Assembly: GCF_017813395.1 (NCBI RefSeq)
Contig: NZ_JAGIZB010000006.1
Location: forward strand, 124,001 to 188,000
Source of the DNA: Pararoseomonas baculiformis
GTDB taxonomy: Bacteria > Pseudomonadota > Alphaproteobacteria > Acetobacterales > Acetobacteraceae
Direction: 5' to 3'
Length of the DNA stretch: 64,000 bases
The position numbers and the translations under genes were made by a program. The notes below the pieces were generated by a model. That model worked only from the letters and a program-made list of their open reading frames with translations. It did no database searches and was not told the DNA's origin. Each line of letters opens with the position of its first letter. Position 1 is the stretch's first letter. This document shows, one piece after another, positions 1 to 9,629 of this stretch.

Positions 1-259
1 GGTCCGATTCCACGAGGTGCCAGGGGCGCGACCTGTCCGCAATGGCCAGCACCAGCCCGGGGAAGCCGCCGCCGGTGCCGAGATCAGCCGCCGGTCCGCC
101 GCCGGGGGGCAGCAGTGGAAGGAGTTGCAGCGAATCCGCGATGTGACGGGCGCGCAGCGTGGCTGCATCGCGCTCCGCCACTAGGTTGATGCGGGCATTC
201 CACTTGAGGAGCAGGGCGAGGAAAGCATCCAGCCCGGCCTCCGTTTCACGTGAAATCAC
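1..259 (-). CDS. rsmG: 16S rRNA methyltransferase RsmG (GidB), 3' part cut off by window edge
   Basis: Only the first 86 codons lie in the window. They read as the N-terminus of RsmG, which methylates N7 of G527 in 16S rRNA using S-adenosylmethionine. Visible are WNARINLVAERD near residues 22-33, a conserved RHIADS segment, and the glycine-rich SAM loop DLGTGGGFPGL around residues 60-70. The start is taken as GTG at 259 because the reading ISRETEAGLDAFLALLL follows directly. It lies 14 bases after the mnmG stop, in the common alphaproteobacterial order mnmE-mnmG-rsmG-parA-parB, so parA and parB are probably just outside the left edge. A parS-like site overlaps its first codons. Confidence 0.9.
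   Translation of the reverse strand, partial: MISRETEAGLDAFLALLLKWNARINLVAERDAATLRARHIADSLQLLPLLPPGGGPAADLGTGGGFPGLVLAIADRSRPWHLVESD
242..257. other. parS-like ParB binding site (site 1)
   Basis: CGTTTCACGTGAAATC matches the bacterial parS consensus TGTTYCACGTGRAACA at 13 of 16 positions, with the core TTTCACGTGAAA intact. It sits over codons 2-6 of rsmG. Three other sites with the same core occur in the window. Confidence 0.65.
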
Positions 260-273
260 GGCGTCCGGTGCCT

Positions 274-2151
274 TCACGCCGCCCCCGCCCTGGCAAGTGC
301 CTGTGAACGCCGGAGGAAGCCCGCCAGGGCCACCAGCGCGGCGGGCGTCACGCCCGGCACGCGCCCGGCAGCGCCCAGCGTGGCGGGCCGGGCCGTGGAG
401 AGGCGCTGCCTCATCTCCGTGGAGAGGCCGGCGATGATGGCGAAGTCGACATCCTCGGGAATGGGCAGGCGCTCCTCGCGCTCCAGGGCGGCAAACTCGG
501 CGGCCTGGCGGGAGAGATAGGGAGCGTAGAGCGCCTCCGTCTCCAGCTGCTCCCGGACGCCGCGCGGCAGGTCATGCAGCCAGGGGAAGGCGGCTTCCAG
601 AGCCGGGCCGGCGGCGGCGGGCAGGGCCATCACCTCCAGCAGGGAACGGGGCACGCCATCCTGGTTCACCGCGATGCCGGCCGCGGCCAGGGCGGCGGGG
701 GTGGCGACCGATGCCCTCGCACGCGCCAGGGCATCCTGCACTGCCCGGGCAAAGGCGCGGTGCCGCGCCGCGCGCTCCGGCCCCACGCAGCCCCAGTCGA
801 TGCCGCGCTCGGTCAGCCGCAGCCCGGCATTGTCGGCCCGCAGCCGCAGCCTGTGCTCCGCGCGGGCGGTGAGCATGCGATAGGGTTCCGTCACGCCCTG
901 GGTCACGAGGTCATCCACCAGCACGCCGGCATAGGCTTCGGTTCGCAGCAGCAGGCGTGGCTCGCCGCCCCCTGCCCTCTGCGCCGCGTTCAGCCCGGCC
1001 AGGAGGCCCTGGGCGGCCGCTTCCTCATAGCCTGTGGTGCCGTTCACCTGGCCCGCCAGGAAGAGGCGCGGCACGGCCCGCACCTCCAGGCTGGGCCGCA
1101 GGGCGCGGGGGTCCAGGTGGTCGTATTCGATGGCATAGCCGTGCCGCAGGATGCGCGCGCGGCCCAGGCCGGGAATGCTGGCGATGGCGGCTTCCTGCAC
1201 CTCTCGCGGAAGGCTGGTGGAGATGCCGTTCGGATAGACCGTGGGGTCGTCCAGCCCTTCCGGTTCGAGGAAGATCTGATGCCGCTCGCGCTCCGCGAAG
1301 CGCACCACCTTGTCCTCGATGGAAGGGCAGTAGCGCGGCCCGGCACCCTGGATCTGGCCGGTGTAGATCGGCGCACGGTCCAGCGCGCCGCGGATGATCT
1401 CATGCGTGCGGGGCGTGGTGGCCGTGATGCCGCAGACCACCTGCGGGCCGGTGATCCGCTCCGTCATCCAGGAGAGGGGTTCGGCCGGGTCGTCCCCGGG
1501 CTGCGGCTCCACCGCGTCCCAGTCGATCGTGCGGCCATCCAGCCTGGGCGGTGTGCCAGTCTTGAGCCGGCGCACGGGCAGGCCAAGGCCCAGCAGCGCG
1601 AGGGCCAGCCCGACCGAGGCCGGGTCGCCATGCCGCCCGGCGGGCATCCGCTCCTCGCCCAAATGGATCTCGCCGCGCAGGAAGGTGCCGGCCGTGACGA
1701 CCACGGCGCCGCAGGCGATCCGGGTGCCGTCGCCGGTCAGCACGGCATCGATCCCGCCATCAGCCCCGCGCTCCAGCCCCTCCGCCACGCCTTCGCGGAG
1801 GGTGAGGTTGGGCGTGGCCTCCAGCAGGGCGCGAATGGCGCGGCGGTAGAGGCCTCGGTCCGCCTGGGCGCGCGGCCCGCGTACCGCCGGGCCCTTGCTC
1901 CGGTTCAGGAGCTTGAAATGGATGCCTGCGGCATCGGCCGCCCGGCCCATCAGCCCGTCCAGCGCGTCCACCTCGCGCACGAGGTGCCCCTTGCCCACGC
2001 CGCCGATCGCCGGGTTGCAGGACATCTCACCCAGCCCGTCGATCCGGTGCGTCAGCAGCAGGGTGCGCGCGCCGCAACGGGCCGCCGCCGCGGCCGCCTC
2101 GGCCCCGGCATGCCCGCCACCCACCACCACCACGTCAAAGTCAGCCGCCAT
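274..2151 (-). CDS. mnmG: tRNA uridine-5-carboxymethylaminomethyl modification enzyme MnmG (GidA)
   Basis: This FAD protein works with MnmE to make the cmnm5 modification at wobble uridine 34 of several tRNAs. The 625-residue product is close to the family length (about 630). It begins [16 protein letters not shown], the N-terminal FAD Rossmann motif. The signature [15 protein letters not shown] follows near residue 45, then [14 protein letters not shown], and [16 protein letters not shown] in the second FAD-binding block. The frame is open further upstream, but that stretch overlaps mnmE and is not conserved, so the ATG at 2151 is chosen. It lies 31 bases after mnmE on the same strand, and MnmE and MnmG act as a complex. 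Confidence 0.97.
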   Translation of the reverse strand: MAADFDVVVVGGGHAGAEAAAAAARCGARTLLLTHRIDGLGEMSCNPAIGGVGKGHLVREVDALDGLMGRAADAAGIHFKLLNRSKGPAVRGPRAQADRGLYRRAIRALLEATPNLTLREGVAEGLERGADGGIDAVLTGDGTRIACGAVVVTAGTFLRGEIHLGEERMPAGRHGDPASVGLALALLGLGLPVRRLKTGTPPRLDGRTIDWDAVEPQPGDDPAEPLSWMTERITGPQVVCGITATTPRTHEIIRGALDRAPIYTGQIQGAGPRYCPSIEDKVVRFAERERHQIFLEPEGLDDPTVYPNGISTSLPREVQEAAIASIPGLGRARILRHGYAIEYDHLDPRALRPSLEVRAVPRLFLAGQVNGTTGYEEAAAQGLLAGLNAAQRAGGGEPRLLLRTEAYAGVLVDDLVTQGVTEPYRMLTARAEHRLRLRADNAGLRLTERGIDWGCVGPERAARHRAFARAVQDALARARASVATPAALAAAGIAVNQDGVPRSLLEVMALPAAAGPALEAAFPWLHDLPRGVREQLETEALYAPYLSRQAAEFAALEREERLPIPEDVDFAIIAGLSTEMRQRLSTARPATLGAAGRVPGVTPAALVALAGFLRRSQALARAGAA

Positions 2152-2182
2152 GTGGCGCCTATACCGAAGCGGTCGCCCCGGG

Positions 2183-3484
2183 TCACTTCCCGATGCAGAA
2201 CTCGGCGAAGACGCGGTCCAGAATTTCTTCTGCCCCGACCTTCCCGGTAAGGCGGCCGAGGGCGCGAAGCGCCTCGCGCAGCGCATCCGCGCGCAGCTCG
2301 GGCAGGGCGGCACCCGCGGCTTCCCGCAGCCATGCGAGGGCATCGCGCAGGGCCGCCCGGTGGCGCGGGCGGGAGATGAGCGTGGCGCCGGATGCGGGGG
2401 CGAGGCGCATGGCCTCCGCTTCCAGCCGGGCACGCAGTTCCTCCAGCCCCTGCCCCGTGCGCGCGGAGACGCGCAGCGCGCCAGGGAAGGGCAGGCTGCC
2501 CACATCGGATTTGGAGACGACCGGGATGCAGGGCCGCCGCTCCAGCAGGGCTAGGGTGGCGGGATCGGGCGGCGCATCGCCCGGAAGCACGGCCAGGACG
2601 ATATCGGCCTCCTCGCCCCTGTGCAGCGCGCGGCGGACGCCCTCGGCCTCGATCTCGTCGGCGGCCTCCCGCAGCCCCGCCGTATCGGCCAGCACGGCCG
2701 GCAGGCCGGCCAGCACCAGGCGCGCCTCGACGATGTCCCGCGTGGTTCCGGCCCGGGCGGAGACGATGGCGGCCTCTCGCCCGACCAGCGCGTTCAGCAG
2801 CGAGGATTTGCCGGCATTCGGGGCGCCGAGGATGGCGACATCCAGCCCGGTGCGGATGCGCTCCCCACCCGCATCGGCTTCGAGCCGGTTCCCGATCTCG
2901 GCGGCAAGGGATGCGATGCCCTCCCCCACGCTTCGCTCCAGCGTGCCCGGCAGGTCCTCGTCCTCGAACTCGATCAGGGCCTCCTGCCGGGCCAGCAGCC
3001 CGGCCAGCCGGTCTGCCCAGCCATGGCAGAGCACCGCCAGCCCGCCACCGGCCAGGCGCAGCGCCTGCCTTGCCTGTGCGGCCGTCTCGGCTTCGATGAG
3101 GTCGATCACGCCCTCGGCGGCGGTCAGGTCCATGCGGCCGTTCAGCACCGCGCGGCGGGTGAATTCTCCAGGCTCTGCCGGGCGGGCGCCGAGCGCGACC
3201 AGGGCATCGCCCACCCCCTCCACCACGGCGGGGCCCCCATGCAGGTGCAGCTCCGCCGAATCCTCGCCGGTGTAGGAGGATGGGCCGGGAAACCAGAGCA
3301 CCAGCGCCTTGTCCAGCACCTCGCCGCGGAGGTCGCGCAAGCGGCGCAGGGAGGCGAGCCTGGGCTGCGGGAGGGTTCCGGCCATGGCAGCCAGCAGCCC
3401 CCCCGCCCCCGGGCCGGAGAGACGGATGAGAGCAATGGCCGCGCGGCCTGGCGCCGTGGCCAGGGCGAAGATCGTGTCAGGCAT
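2183..3484 (-). CDS. mnmE: tRNA modification GTPase MnmE (TrmE)
   Basis: K+-dependent GTPase partner of MnmG in cmnm5U34 tRNA modification. The N-terminal formyl-tetrahydrofolate-binding domain begins [22 protein letters not shown]. The G domain has the P-loop GAPNAGKSS, the switch GTTRD, DTAG in G3 and SKSD as a G4-like motif. The C-terminus is CIGK, the conserved last residues including the catalytic-site cysteine. The length of 433 residues is normal. ATG at 3484 is preferred over ATG at 3493 because AGGA lies at a proper distance before it; the alternative adds only three residues. First gene of the mnmE-mnmG-rsmG run. Confidence 0.96.
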   Translation of the reverse strand: MPDTIFALATAPGRAAIALIRLSGPGAGGLLAAMAGTLPQPRLASLRRLRDLRGEVLDKALVLWFPGPSSYTGEDSAELHLHGGPAVVEGVGDALVALGARPAEPGEFTRRAVLNGRMDLTAAEGVIDLIEAETAAQARQALRLAGGGLAVLCHGWADRLAGLLARQEALIEFEDEDLPGTLERSVGEGIASLAAEIGNRLEADAGGERIRTGLDVAILGAPNAGKSSLLNALVGREAAIVSARAGTTRDIVEARLVLAGLPAVLADTAGLREAADEIEAEGVRRALHRGEEADIVLAVLPGDAPPDPATLALLERRPCIPVVSKSDVGSLPFPGALRVSARTGQGLEELRARLEAEAMRLAPASGATLISRPRHRAALRDALAWLREAAGAALPELRADALREALRALGRLTGKVGAEEILDRVFAEFCIGK

Positions 3485-3512
3485 GGCGCCCATCCTGCCG
3501 GGCGGGATGTGT

Positions 3513-3938
3513 TCAGCCCTTCTCCTTGCCGGGTGGCACGTCCTTTTCGGTCAGCATGAGCCGGGGTACGCGCCCCTTGTCGCGGACGTGGGTGGCCAGG
3601 ATCTCGTCGATGTCCTCACGCGTGTCCGCGCGGTACCAGACGCCCTCGGGGTAGATGACCATGGCAGGGCCGAACTCGCAGCGGTCCAGGCAGCCCGCGC
3701 TGTTCACGCGCACGCGCTTCAGGCCCATCTCCTTGGCCCGTGCCTTCATGTAGTCCCGCAGTGCCTCCCCCCCTCGCGCGGCGCAGGAGCCGCGGCGGTG
3801 CCCATCGGGCCGGCGGTTGGTGCAGACGAAAAGGTGCACATCGAACCAGAGCGGCGGATCCGTTTCTGTTTCACGTGAAACGGCGGGGTGGTAATCGGCC
3901 AAGGAAAGGGCATCCTCGATGGAGAAGCTTTCCCGCAT
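3513..3938 (-). CDS. thioredoxin-like (2Fe-2S) ferredoxin domain protein
   Basis: Small protein of about 141 residues from the thioredoxin-fold [2Fe-2S] ferredoxin family. Visible are HLFVCTNRRPDGHRRGSC with the first two cluster cysteines, then VNSAGCLDRCEFGPAMVIYPEGVWY with the second pair. The partner and electron-transfer role are unknown. The start is uncertain: the frame is open to 4124, but residues before the ATG at 3938 look non-coding. The parS site at 3867-3882 falls inside the N-terminal part, so some residues there may be dictated by ParB binding rather than by protein function. The gene precedes mnmE by about 28 bases on the same strand. Confidence 0.8.
   Translation of the reverse strand: MRESFSIEDALSLADYHPAVSRETETDPPLWFDVHLFVCTNRRPDGHRRGSCAARGGEALRDYMKARAKEMGLKRVRVNSAGCLDRCEFGPAMVIYPEGVWYRADTREDIDEILATHVRDKGRVPRLMLTEKDVPPGKEKG
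3867..3882. other. parS ParB binding site (site 2, strongest)
   Basis: TGTTTCACGTGAAACG matches the parS consensus TGTTYCACGTGRAACA at 15 of 16 positions. It lies within the N-terminal coding region of the ferredoxin-like gene. Together with three further sites it indicates an origin-proximal centromere region. Confidence 0.85.
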
Positions 3939-4059
3939 GTAGAGCCCACGCCGCTTCCGCGCGAGGGCTGGGCGGGTAAGGAAGTCGCACTCACGAGCTT
4001 CCTGCAAACCCCGCTTGACGCGGGGCCCGGCTCGCCCGACGAATGCCCCAGGCCAACCC

Positions 4060-4596
4060 ATGCCCCAGACCTTCATCCACACCCCTCTCGGCACCCTCAC
4101 CATCTCGGAGGAGGACGGCGCCATCGTTGCCCTCGATTGGGGCCAGGGCCGCGACCGGGAGGAATCCCCGTTGCTGCGGCGCGCCGCCGACCAGCTGCAG
4201 GACTACATGGATGGGCTGCGGACGGAGTTCGACCTGCCGCTGAAGCCCATGGGCAGCCCCTTCCGCCAGCGTGTCTGGCAAGCCCTGCGGGAGATCCCGC
4301 ATGGGGAAACCCGCTCCTATGCTGACCTCGCCCGCCTGCTCGGCACCGCGTCCCGCGCCATCGGCGGGGCGAATGGCGCCAATCCGATCCCCATCATCAT
4401 CCCGTGCCACCGCGTGATCGGCGCGGGCGGGGTGATCGGGGGCTATTCGGCCGAGGGCGGCGTCGCGACCAAGCGCTGGCTCCTGGCCCTGGAGCGGCGG
4501 ACCCGCCGCGCCGACCCGGACCGGCCGGACCTGCTGGACAGCATCCCCCCCACCCCGCACGGAGAAGGCGCCCCTGGCGCCTCCAAGGCGTCCTAG
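4060..4596 (+). CDS. ogt: methylated-DNA--protein-cysteine S-methyltransferase
   Basis: Suicide DNA-repair protein of 178 residues that transfers the alkyl group from O6-alkylguanine to its own cysteine. The active-site motif IPCHRVIG is clear, preceded by the helix-turn-helix region FRQRVWQALREIPHGETRSYADLA. The N-terminus TPLGTLTISEEDGAIVALDW matches the Ogt/MGMT N-domain. No Ada regulatory domain is present, so it is the stand-alone Ogt type. The start at 4060 follows homology; upstream codons in the frame are not conserved. The next gene starts 11 bases downstream and may be co-transcribed. Confidence 0.93.
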   Translation: MPQTFIHTPLGTLTISEEDGAIVALDWGQGRDREESPLLRRAADQLQDYMDGLRTEFDLPLKPMGSPFRQRVWQALREIPHGETRSYADLARLLGTASRAIGGANGANPIPIIIPCHRVIGAGGVIGGYSAEGGVATKRWLLALERRTRRADPDRPDLLDSIPPTPHGEGAPGASKAS

Positions 4597-4607
4597 GAAC
4601 CCTGCCC

Positions 4608-5582
4608 ATGAACCACGCCATTCGCCTTCATGAGCCGGGCGGCCCGGAGAACCTGACCTGGGAGGAAGTGCCGCTTCCCAGCCCCAAGCCGGGCGAAGCC
4701 CTGGTCCGCCACGCGGCGGTCGGGCTCAACTTCATCGACATCTATTTCCGCACGGGACTCTACAAGGCCCCCTCGCTTCCGGCCGTGATCGGCATGGAAG
4801 CCTCGGGCACCGTGGAGGCCGTGGGCGAAGGGGTGGAAGACCTCAAGCTTGGCGACCGCGTGGCCTATGCCATGGGGCCGATCGGCGCCTATGCGGAGTT
4901 CCGCACCATCCCCGCCAAGGTGCTGGTGAAGCTGCCGGACGACATCGATTTCCGCACGGCCGCCGCCATGATGCTCCAGGGCCTCACGGCCCAGTATCTC
5001 CTGCGCCGCACCTATCGCCTCCAGGCCGGTGAGACGATCCTGGTGCATGCGGCGGCAGGCGGCGTGGGCCTCATCCTCTGCCAGTGGGCGAAGGCACTGG
5101 GCGCCACGGTCATCGGCACGGTCGGGACGGAAGCAAAGGCCGAGCTGGCCCGCGCCCATGGCTGCGACCATGTCATTCTCCAGGGGGAGGATCTTCCCGC
5201 CCGCGTGGACGAGATCACCCGGGGGGCCCGCCTGCCCGTGGTGTATGACAGCATCGGCCGCGACACCTTCCTCGCTTCGCTGGACTGCCTCGCGCCCTTC
5301 GGGCTGATGGTCTCCTACGGCAACGCCTCCGGCCCCGTCACGGGTGTCGATCTTGGCATTCTCGCGGCCAAGGGCAGCCTCTTCGTGACCCGCCCGACCC
5401 TGGCGACCCATACCGCGCGGCGCGAGGACCTGCTGGCCATGTCGGAGGACCTGTTCGAGGTCGTGCGCAGCGGCAAGGTGAGGATCGAGATCAACCAGAC
5501 CTTCGCGCTGCGCGACGCGGCCGAGGCGCACAGGGCGCTTGAGGCCAGAAAGACCACGGGCAGTACGATCCTTCTGCCGTAA
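4608..5582 (+). CDS. NADPH:quinone oxidoreductase, zinc-independent MDR family
   Basis: A 324-residue member of the medium-chain dehydrogenase/reductase superfamily, quinone oxidoreductase (QOR) branch, expected to reduce quinones with NADPH. The N-terminal GroES-like fold carries NFIDIYFRTGLYK, a QOR hallmark. The nucleotide-binding motif is HAAAGGVGLILCQWAKALGA. The zinc ligands of alcohol dehydrogenases are absent. The physiological substrate is not known. It closes a two-gene plus-strand unit with ogt and is followed by a strong terminator. Confidence 0.9.
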   Translation: MNHAIRLHEPGGPENLTWEEVPLPSPKPGEALVRHAAVGLNFIDIYFRTGLYKAPSLPAVIGMEASGTVEAVGEGVEDLKLGDRVAYAMGPIGAYAEFRTIPAKVLVKLPDDIDFRTAAAMMLQGLTAQYLLRRTYRLQAGETILVHAAAGGVGLILCQWAKALGATVIGTVGTEAKAELARAHGCDHVILQGEDLPARVDEITRGARLPVVYDSIGRDTFLASLDCLAPFGLMVSYGNASGPVTGVDLGILAAKGSLFVTRPTLATHTARREDLLAMSEDLFEVVRSGKVRIEINQTFALRDAAEAHRALEARKTTGSTILLP

Positions 5583-5631
5583 TCTTTCCGGCGAAGAGGC
5601 AAGTTTTCCGTTACCGCAAAAAATCCTGCAG

Positions 5632-5656
5632 AAAGGCCACCTGACGGTGGCCTTTT
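5632..5656. terminator. bidirectional rho-independent terminator
   Basis: AAAGGCCACC and GGTGGCCTTT form a perfect 10-bp stem around a 4-base TGAC loop, followed by CTTTTCC-type T runs. It lies between convergent genes, the quinone oxidoreductase (plus) and the acetyltransferase (minus), so it can serve both. Confidence 0.9.
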
Positions 5657-5661
5657 CCTTT

Positions 5662-6408
5662 TCAGCCCTTCATGAAGTAGCGGTATCGATAGGCCTCCCG
5701 GAACCCAGCTGCCTCATAGACACGGCGCGCGTTGACGTTGCCGGGGGCCACCTGGAGCCAGCAGGTTTCCGCGCCCTGCCGCCTTCCCCAGCCCGCCAGC
5801 GCGCCCAGCAGGCGCCGCCCGAGGCCAAGGCGGCGGAACTCCGGCCGCACCGCGAGGTCGAAGAGCCCGCACCATGCTCCATCCGCCACGGCATGCCCGC
5901 AGGCGGCAGGCTCCTCGCCCTCTTCCAGCACGAGCCAGGCGGCAGGCCGGGCGAAGAGGGGCAGGGCCTGCTCCTTCTCGGCGCGCCTGGCAGGGCCCTG
6001 ATGCTCGGCCGTGGCCAGGATGGAGAGCCAGTCGGCCTCCGGGCCGGCCAGCCAGCGGGCGGCGGGGTCCTCGGCCGCGGGCACCTGCCCCAGCATGACC
6101 AGCGCGCCTTCCTTCTCCCGATAGCCGCGGCCCTCCAGCAGCCCCAGCAGCCCGGGTGGGTCGAGCGGGGTGGAACGGAAGCAGCAAGGCATGCCGAGCC
6201 GGGCATAATGCGCCTCGATCCGGGTCACGCGCCCTTCCAGGCCGGGATCCGGCGCGGGGTCCAGGGAACAGGCGGCATTGGCGCGGCCCGTGCCGCCCAG
6301 GAACGCGCGGATGACGAAGCCGCCATCCCATGCCACCCGCGGCGCCGGCACGGCGTTCAGCGCGGCCCGCTCCAAAGCGCCGATATCAGTGGTTTCCGTC
6401 AAAGCCAT
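5662..6408 (-). CDS. GNAT family N-acetyltransferase
   Basis: Probable acetyl-CoA-dependent N-acyltransferase of about 248 residues. The C-terminal half has the GNAT fold: LFDLAVRPEFRRLGLGRRLLGAL is beta4 plus the acetyl-CoA pyrophosphate loop (R-x-x-G-x-G/L), followed by LQVAPGNVNARRVYEAAGF. The N-terminal half is longer than a minimal GNAT domain and resembles a second, degenerate one. The substrate cannot be told from the sequence. The start is ambiguous between ATGs at 6408, 6426 and 6435; the first gives the most family-like N-terminus. It stands alone, convergent with the quinone oxidoreductase. Confidence 0.85.
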   Translation of the reverse strand: MALTETTDIGALERAALNAVPAPRVAWDGGFVIRAFLGGTGRANAACSLDPAPDPGLEGRVTRIEAHYARLGMPCCFRSTPLDPPGLLGLLEGRGYREKEGALVMLGQVPAAEDPAARWLAGPEADWLSILATAEHQGPARRAEKEQALPLFARPAAWLVLEEGEEPAACGHAVADGAWCGLFDLAVRPEFRRLGLGRRLLGALAGWGRRQGAETCWLQVAPGNVNARRVYEAAGFREAYRYRYFMKG

Positions 6409-6601
6409 CCGTTCAAGCTCTCTCATCGCTCCCATCGGTGGGATGCTGCCCCGGAGAAGCGGCCGCGGATGCTTCCACCCCCGCAGCCCGGCTCCGCACC
6501 CGCCGGACGTCTTTCCACCGCAGCGTGATGCCGGTCCCGCAACCGGGCCTCAAGGGCCGCGTTGGTCACCCACACCACGACGGTTCATGGAGACAAACCA
6601 G

Positions 6602-6856
6602 ATGAAGAAGACCCACCTCGCACTTGCCCTCGCCGCCGGCCTGATCGCGGGCCCCGCCCTCGCCCAGTCCCCGGCCCCGCAGGGCCCGGTTTCCACGGCG
6701 CCGACGCCGCGCGCGCCGGGTGGCGTTGCCCCGGACCAGGGCGCTGGCGTGCCTGGCATCGCTGCCTCCCCGGCCGCTCCCGGCGGCGCCGGCCTGCCCA
6801 CCAGCCCGCAGGCTGGCGTTCCCGGCACCCAGGCGCCGTCCCAGATCGGCCGCTGA
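6602..6856 (+). CDS. small secreted Ala/Pro/Gly-rich protein of unknown function
   Basis: An 84-residue protein beginning MKKTHLALALAAGLIAGPALA, a typical Sec signal peptide with an ALA cleavage site. The mature part (about 62 residues) is low-complexity Pro/Ala/Gly/Ser with no cysteine and almost no charge, so it is probably disordered in the periplasm or outside the cell. GGAG lies 9 bases before the ATG. No family is recognised. It is a single gene followed by a strong terminator. Confidence 0.7.
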   Translation: MKKTHLALALAAGLIAGPALAQSPAPQGPVSTAPTPRAPGGVAPDQGAGVPGIAASPAAPGGAGLPTSPQAGVPGTQAPSQIGR

Positions 6857-6880
6857 GCCGAACCGGGTAACCGGATACGA

Positions 6881-6914
6881 AAAGGGCCTGCCCCGGCAAC
6901 GGGGCAGGCCCTTT
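6881..6914. terminator. bidirectional terminator between the secreted-protein gene and rho
   Basis: AAAGGGCCTGCCCC and GGGGCAGGCCCTTT form a perfect 14-bp stem around a 6-base loop. T-rich sequence follows on the plus strand and a T-rich tail on the minus strand. It can end both the small secreted gene and rho. Confidence 0.9.
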
Positions 6915-6942
6915 CTTCATGGCCCCGCCGCAGCGGGCAGCC

Positions 6943-8226
6943 TCAGGTGTTCATCGCGTCGAAGAAGTCCTGGTTGGTCTTGCTGTACTTCAGCTTGTCC
7001 AGCAGGAACTCCATCGCGTCCTGCGTGCCCATCGGGTTCAGGATCCGGCGCAGCACCCACATCTTCGACAGCTCAGCGCGATCCACCAGCACCTCTTCCT
7101 TGCGGGTGCCGGACTTGGTGATGTCGATCGCGGGGAAGACGCGCTTGTCCGAGAGCTTGCGGTCAAGGACGATTTCCGAGTTACCGGTGCCCTTGAACTC
7201 CTCGAAGATCACCTCGTCCATGCGGCTGCCCGTGTCGATCAGGGCAGTTGCGATGATGGTGAGCGAGCCGCCTTCCTCGATGTTGCGCGCCGCGCCGAAG
7301 AAGCGCTTCGGCCGCTGCAGGGCGTTGGCGTCCACGCCGCCCGTCAGCACCTTGCCCGAGGAGGGCACGACGGAGTTGTAGGCGCGGCCGAGGCGCGTGA
7401 TGGAGTCCAGAAGGATCACCACGTCCCGCTTGTGCTCGACCAGGCGCTTGGCCTTCTCCAGCACCATTTCCGTCACCTGCACGTGGCGCGTGGCCGGCTC
7501 GTCGAAGGTGGAGGCGACAACCTCGCCGCGCACGGTGCGCGCCATGTCCGTCACCTCTTCCGGCCGCTCGTCGATGAGCAGCACGATGAGGAAGACATCG
7601 GGATTGTTGGCGGAGATGGACTTGGCGATGTTCTGCAGCATCACCGTCTTGCCGGTGCGCGGGGGCGCGACGATCAGCGCGCGCTGGCCCATGCCGATCG
7701 GCGAGACCAGGTCGATCACCCGGTGCGTGTTGTCCTTCAGCGGGCCCTTCTTGTCGGCCTGCGCCGCCTCGGCTTCCGGGTTCTCCATCCGCAGGCGCCG
7801 GGTGGGGTAGAGCGGGGTGAGGTTGTCGAAGTTCACCCGGTGGCGCACCGCCTCGGGCGGCTCGAAATTCACCGTGTTGACCTTCAGGAGGGCGAAGTAG
7901 CGCTCCCCGTCCTTGGGTGCGCGGATCTGCCCTTCGACCGTGTCACCGGTGCGCAGCGCGAAGCGGCGGACCTGGGCGGGCGAGATGTAGATGTCGTCCG
8001 GCCCCGGAAGGAAGTTGGACTGGGGGTTCCGCAGATAGCCGAAGCCATCGGAGAGGATCTCGAGCGTGCCATCGCCGTAGATCGCCTGTCCGTTCTCGGC
8101 GACCTGCTTAAGGATGGCGAACATCATGTCCTGCTTGCGCAGCGAGGAGGCGTTCTCGACGCCGACCTCCTCCGCGAAGGCGAGCAGGTCGCCCGGGGAT
8201 TTGGCCTTGAGTTCGGAGAGGTGCAT
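6943..8226 (-). CDS. rho: transcription termination factor Rho
   Basis: Hexameric RNA-dependent ATPase that ends transcription; 427 residues, a normal length. It starts [20 protein letters not shown]. The RNA-binding domain includes [25 protein letters not shown]. Walker A is [12 protein letters not shown], Walker B is [16 protein letters not shown], and the Q-loop region [20 protein letters not shown] is intact. About 280 bases without a gene lie upstream up to hemJ and would contain its promoter and leader; I see no obvious leader peptide there. Confidence 0.98.
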   Translation of the reverse strand: MHLSELKAKSPGDLLAFAEEVGVENASSLRKQDMMFAILKQVAENGQAIYGDGTLEILSDGFGYLRNPQSNFLPGPDDIYISPAQVRRFALRTGDTVEGQIRAPKDGERYFALLKVNTVNFEPPEAVRHRVNFDNLTPLYPTRRLRMENPEAEAAQADKKGPLKDNTHRVIDLVSPIGMGQRALIVAPPRTGKTVMLQNIAKSISANNPDVFLIVLLIDERPEEVTDMARTVRGEVVASTFDEPATRHVQVTEMVLEKAKRLVEHKRDVVILLDSITRLGRAYNSVVPSSGKVLTGGVDANALQRPKRFFGAARNIEEGGSLTIIATALIDTGSRMDEVIFEEFKGTGNSEIVLDRKLSDKRVFPAIDITKSGTRKEEVLVDRAELSKMWVLRRILNPMGTQDAMEFLLDKLKYSKTNQDFFDAMNT

Positions 8227-8505
8227 TCGGGGTGGTCTCGATCGCCAGGGGTGGTGAACCTCTGGCCGAAGGGGAAGGGTGCACGGAACCTGGATCGAAC
8301 CTGGCCTGGGGCCAGATCCTCCGCCGGGCGGCGGGATTCCGATGGCGATGCACGGGGCGGTGGAGGCTTCCGGGAACCCAGGGCTCTACACCGGCATGAA
8401 ACCTAAAAGGGCGGTCCACCACGCGTCAAGCGGTCACATGGGAAAAAGAACCGCGAAATCAAGAGGAGGCGCCCCCGCCCGGAGGAGGGACAGAGGCCGG
8501 GCGGC

Positions 8506-8958
8506 TCAGAAGGGCCGCACGATCACCATGATGACGATCAGCACGAGAAGCACGGTCGGGATCTCGTTCGCGGCCCGCCAGTAGCGCTCGCTCCTCGGGC
8601 GCTCGTCACGCTCGAACCTCTTGCGCGCGGCGGCCAGGTGCCCGTGGAAGGCGCTCATGCCCAGGAAGCCGGCCATCTTCCCGTGCCACCAGCCCGCGCC
8701 CCAGTCCACCACGCCCGGGGTCAGCACCAGGGTGATGCCCAGCAGCCAGGCGGCGCCCATGGCGGGGTTGATGATGGCGCGCAGCAGCCGCCGCTCCATC
8801 ACCTTGAACATCTCCGACATCTCGGAGCCCACGGGAACGGTGGAGTGATAGACGTAGAGCCGCGGCAGGTAGAACATCCCGGCCATCCAGGCGAAGACCG
8901 CGATCAGGTGCAGCGCCTTGGTCCAGGGATAGAGGTTCGCGAACCAGTCGACCGTCAT
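8506..8958 (-). CDS. hemJ: protoporphyrinogen IX oxidase HemJ
   Basis: Integral membrane haem protein that oxidises protoporphyrinogen IX to protoporphyrin IX, the step before ferrochelatase, in most alphaproteobacteria. The 150 residues include WTKALHLIAVFAWMAGMFYLPRLYVYH, with the conserved first-helix histidine and the Y-x-x-R/L-Y-V-Y-H region. Three further hydrophobic segments follow. The start overlaps the HAD gene stop by four bases (ATGA), so it is translationally coupled in a hemH-HAD-hemJ operon. Confidence 0.92.
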   Translation of the reverse strand: MTVDWFANLYPWTKALHLIAVFAWMAGMFYLPRLYVYHSTVPVGSEMSEMFKVMERRLLRAIINPAMGAAWLLGITLVLTPGVVDWGAGWWHGKMAGFLGMSAFHGHLAAARKRFERDERPRSERYWRAANEIPTVLLVLIVIMVIVRPF

Positions 8959-9629
8959 GCGGCCGCCCCCGCCCGGGCGATGCCCAGCAGCCCCGGCAGG
9001 GCGGCGTGGCTGGTGAACACCTCGGCCACCCCAGCCTCCAGCAGGTCCACGGGCCGGGTGTCATGCGCGAAACCCAGCACCCGGCAGCCCGCGGCCAGCC
9101 CGGCCCTGGCGCCGGTCACGCTGTCCTCGATCACCACGCAATCGCGCGGGTCCGCGCCACAGAGCCTCGCGGCCGCCAGGTAGAGGTCCGGATGGGGCTT
9201 GGGCCGCGCCACGTCCTGGAAGCAGAGAAGCCGCCCCTCGAAATGGCGGAAGAAGGGGAAGAGGCCGGCCTTGTTGCGCAGCTCGTCGCGGCCGGAATTG
9301 GAGGCGACGGCCATGGGGAGCCCCGCCGCCGCCACCGCGGCCACGGCGGCTTCCGCGCCCGGAATCGGCTCCAGCATGCCCGAGTGATAGCGCGCGATGA
9401 TCCGGGCCACGATCTGCTCCGGCCAGTCCGCCGGCAGCTTGCGGCCCAGGTGATGCTCGATGCGCGGCACCATGTCCGGCAGGGCCGTGCCCATGAAGGC
9501 CAGCTTCGCGGCCTCCATGGTCATCGGCCATCCACGCTCGGTCAGGTCCTCGGCCACGGCGCCATTCGCCAGGGCCTCGCTGTCCACCAGCACGCCATCG
9601 CAATCGAAGAGAACGGCGGCGGGGCGCAT
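8955..9629 (-). CDS. HAD superfamily (subfamily IA) phosphatase
   Basis: A 224-residue haloacid-dehalogenase-type hydrolase of the phosphoglycolate phosphatase/beta-phosphoglucomutase branch. Motif I is VLFDCDGVLVDSE with the two catalytic aspartates, motif II is VASNSGRDELR, motif III is the lysine of KPHPDLYLAAA, and motif IV is VIEDSVTGARAGLAAG. The substrate is unknown. The ATG at 9629 shares its A with the hemH stop (TGATG), and the gene overlaps hemJ at its other end, so it is embedded in a haem operon. Whether it serves haem metabolism is not shown. Confidence 0.9.
   Translation of the reverse strand: MRPAAVLFDCDGVLVDSEALANGAVAEDLTERGWPMTMEAAKLAFMGTALPDMVPRIEHHLGRKLPADWPEQIVARIIARYHSGMLEPIPGAEAAVAAVAAAGLPMAVASNSGRDELRNKAGLFPFFRHFEGRLLCFQDVARPKPHPDLYLAAARLCGADPRDCVVIEDSVTGARAGLAAGCRVLGFAHDTRPVDLLEAGVAEVFTSHAALPGLLGIARAGAAA

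Noticed and set aside
574-2250. Long open frame (about 560 codons) on the plus strand
   Set aside because: It is antisense to mnmG and mnmE, has low-complexity Gly/Gln/Arg/Ala sequence, and arises from GC-rich third positions of the real genes.
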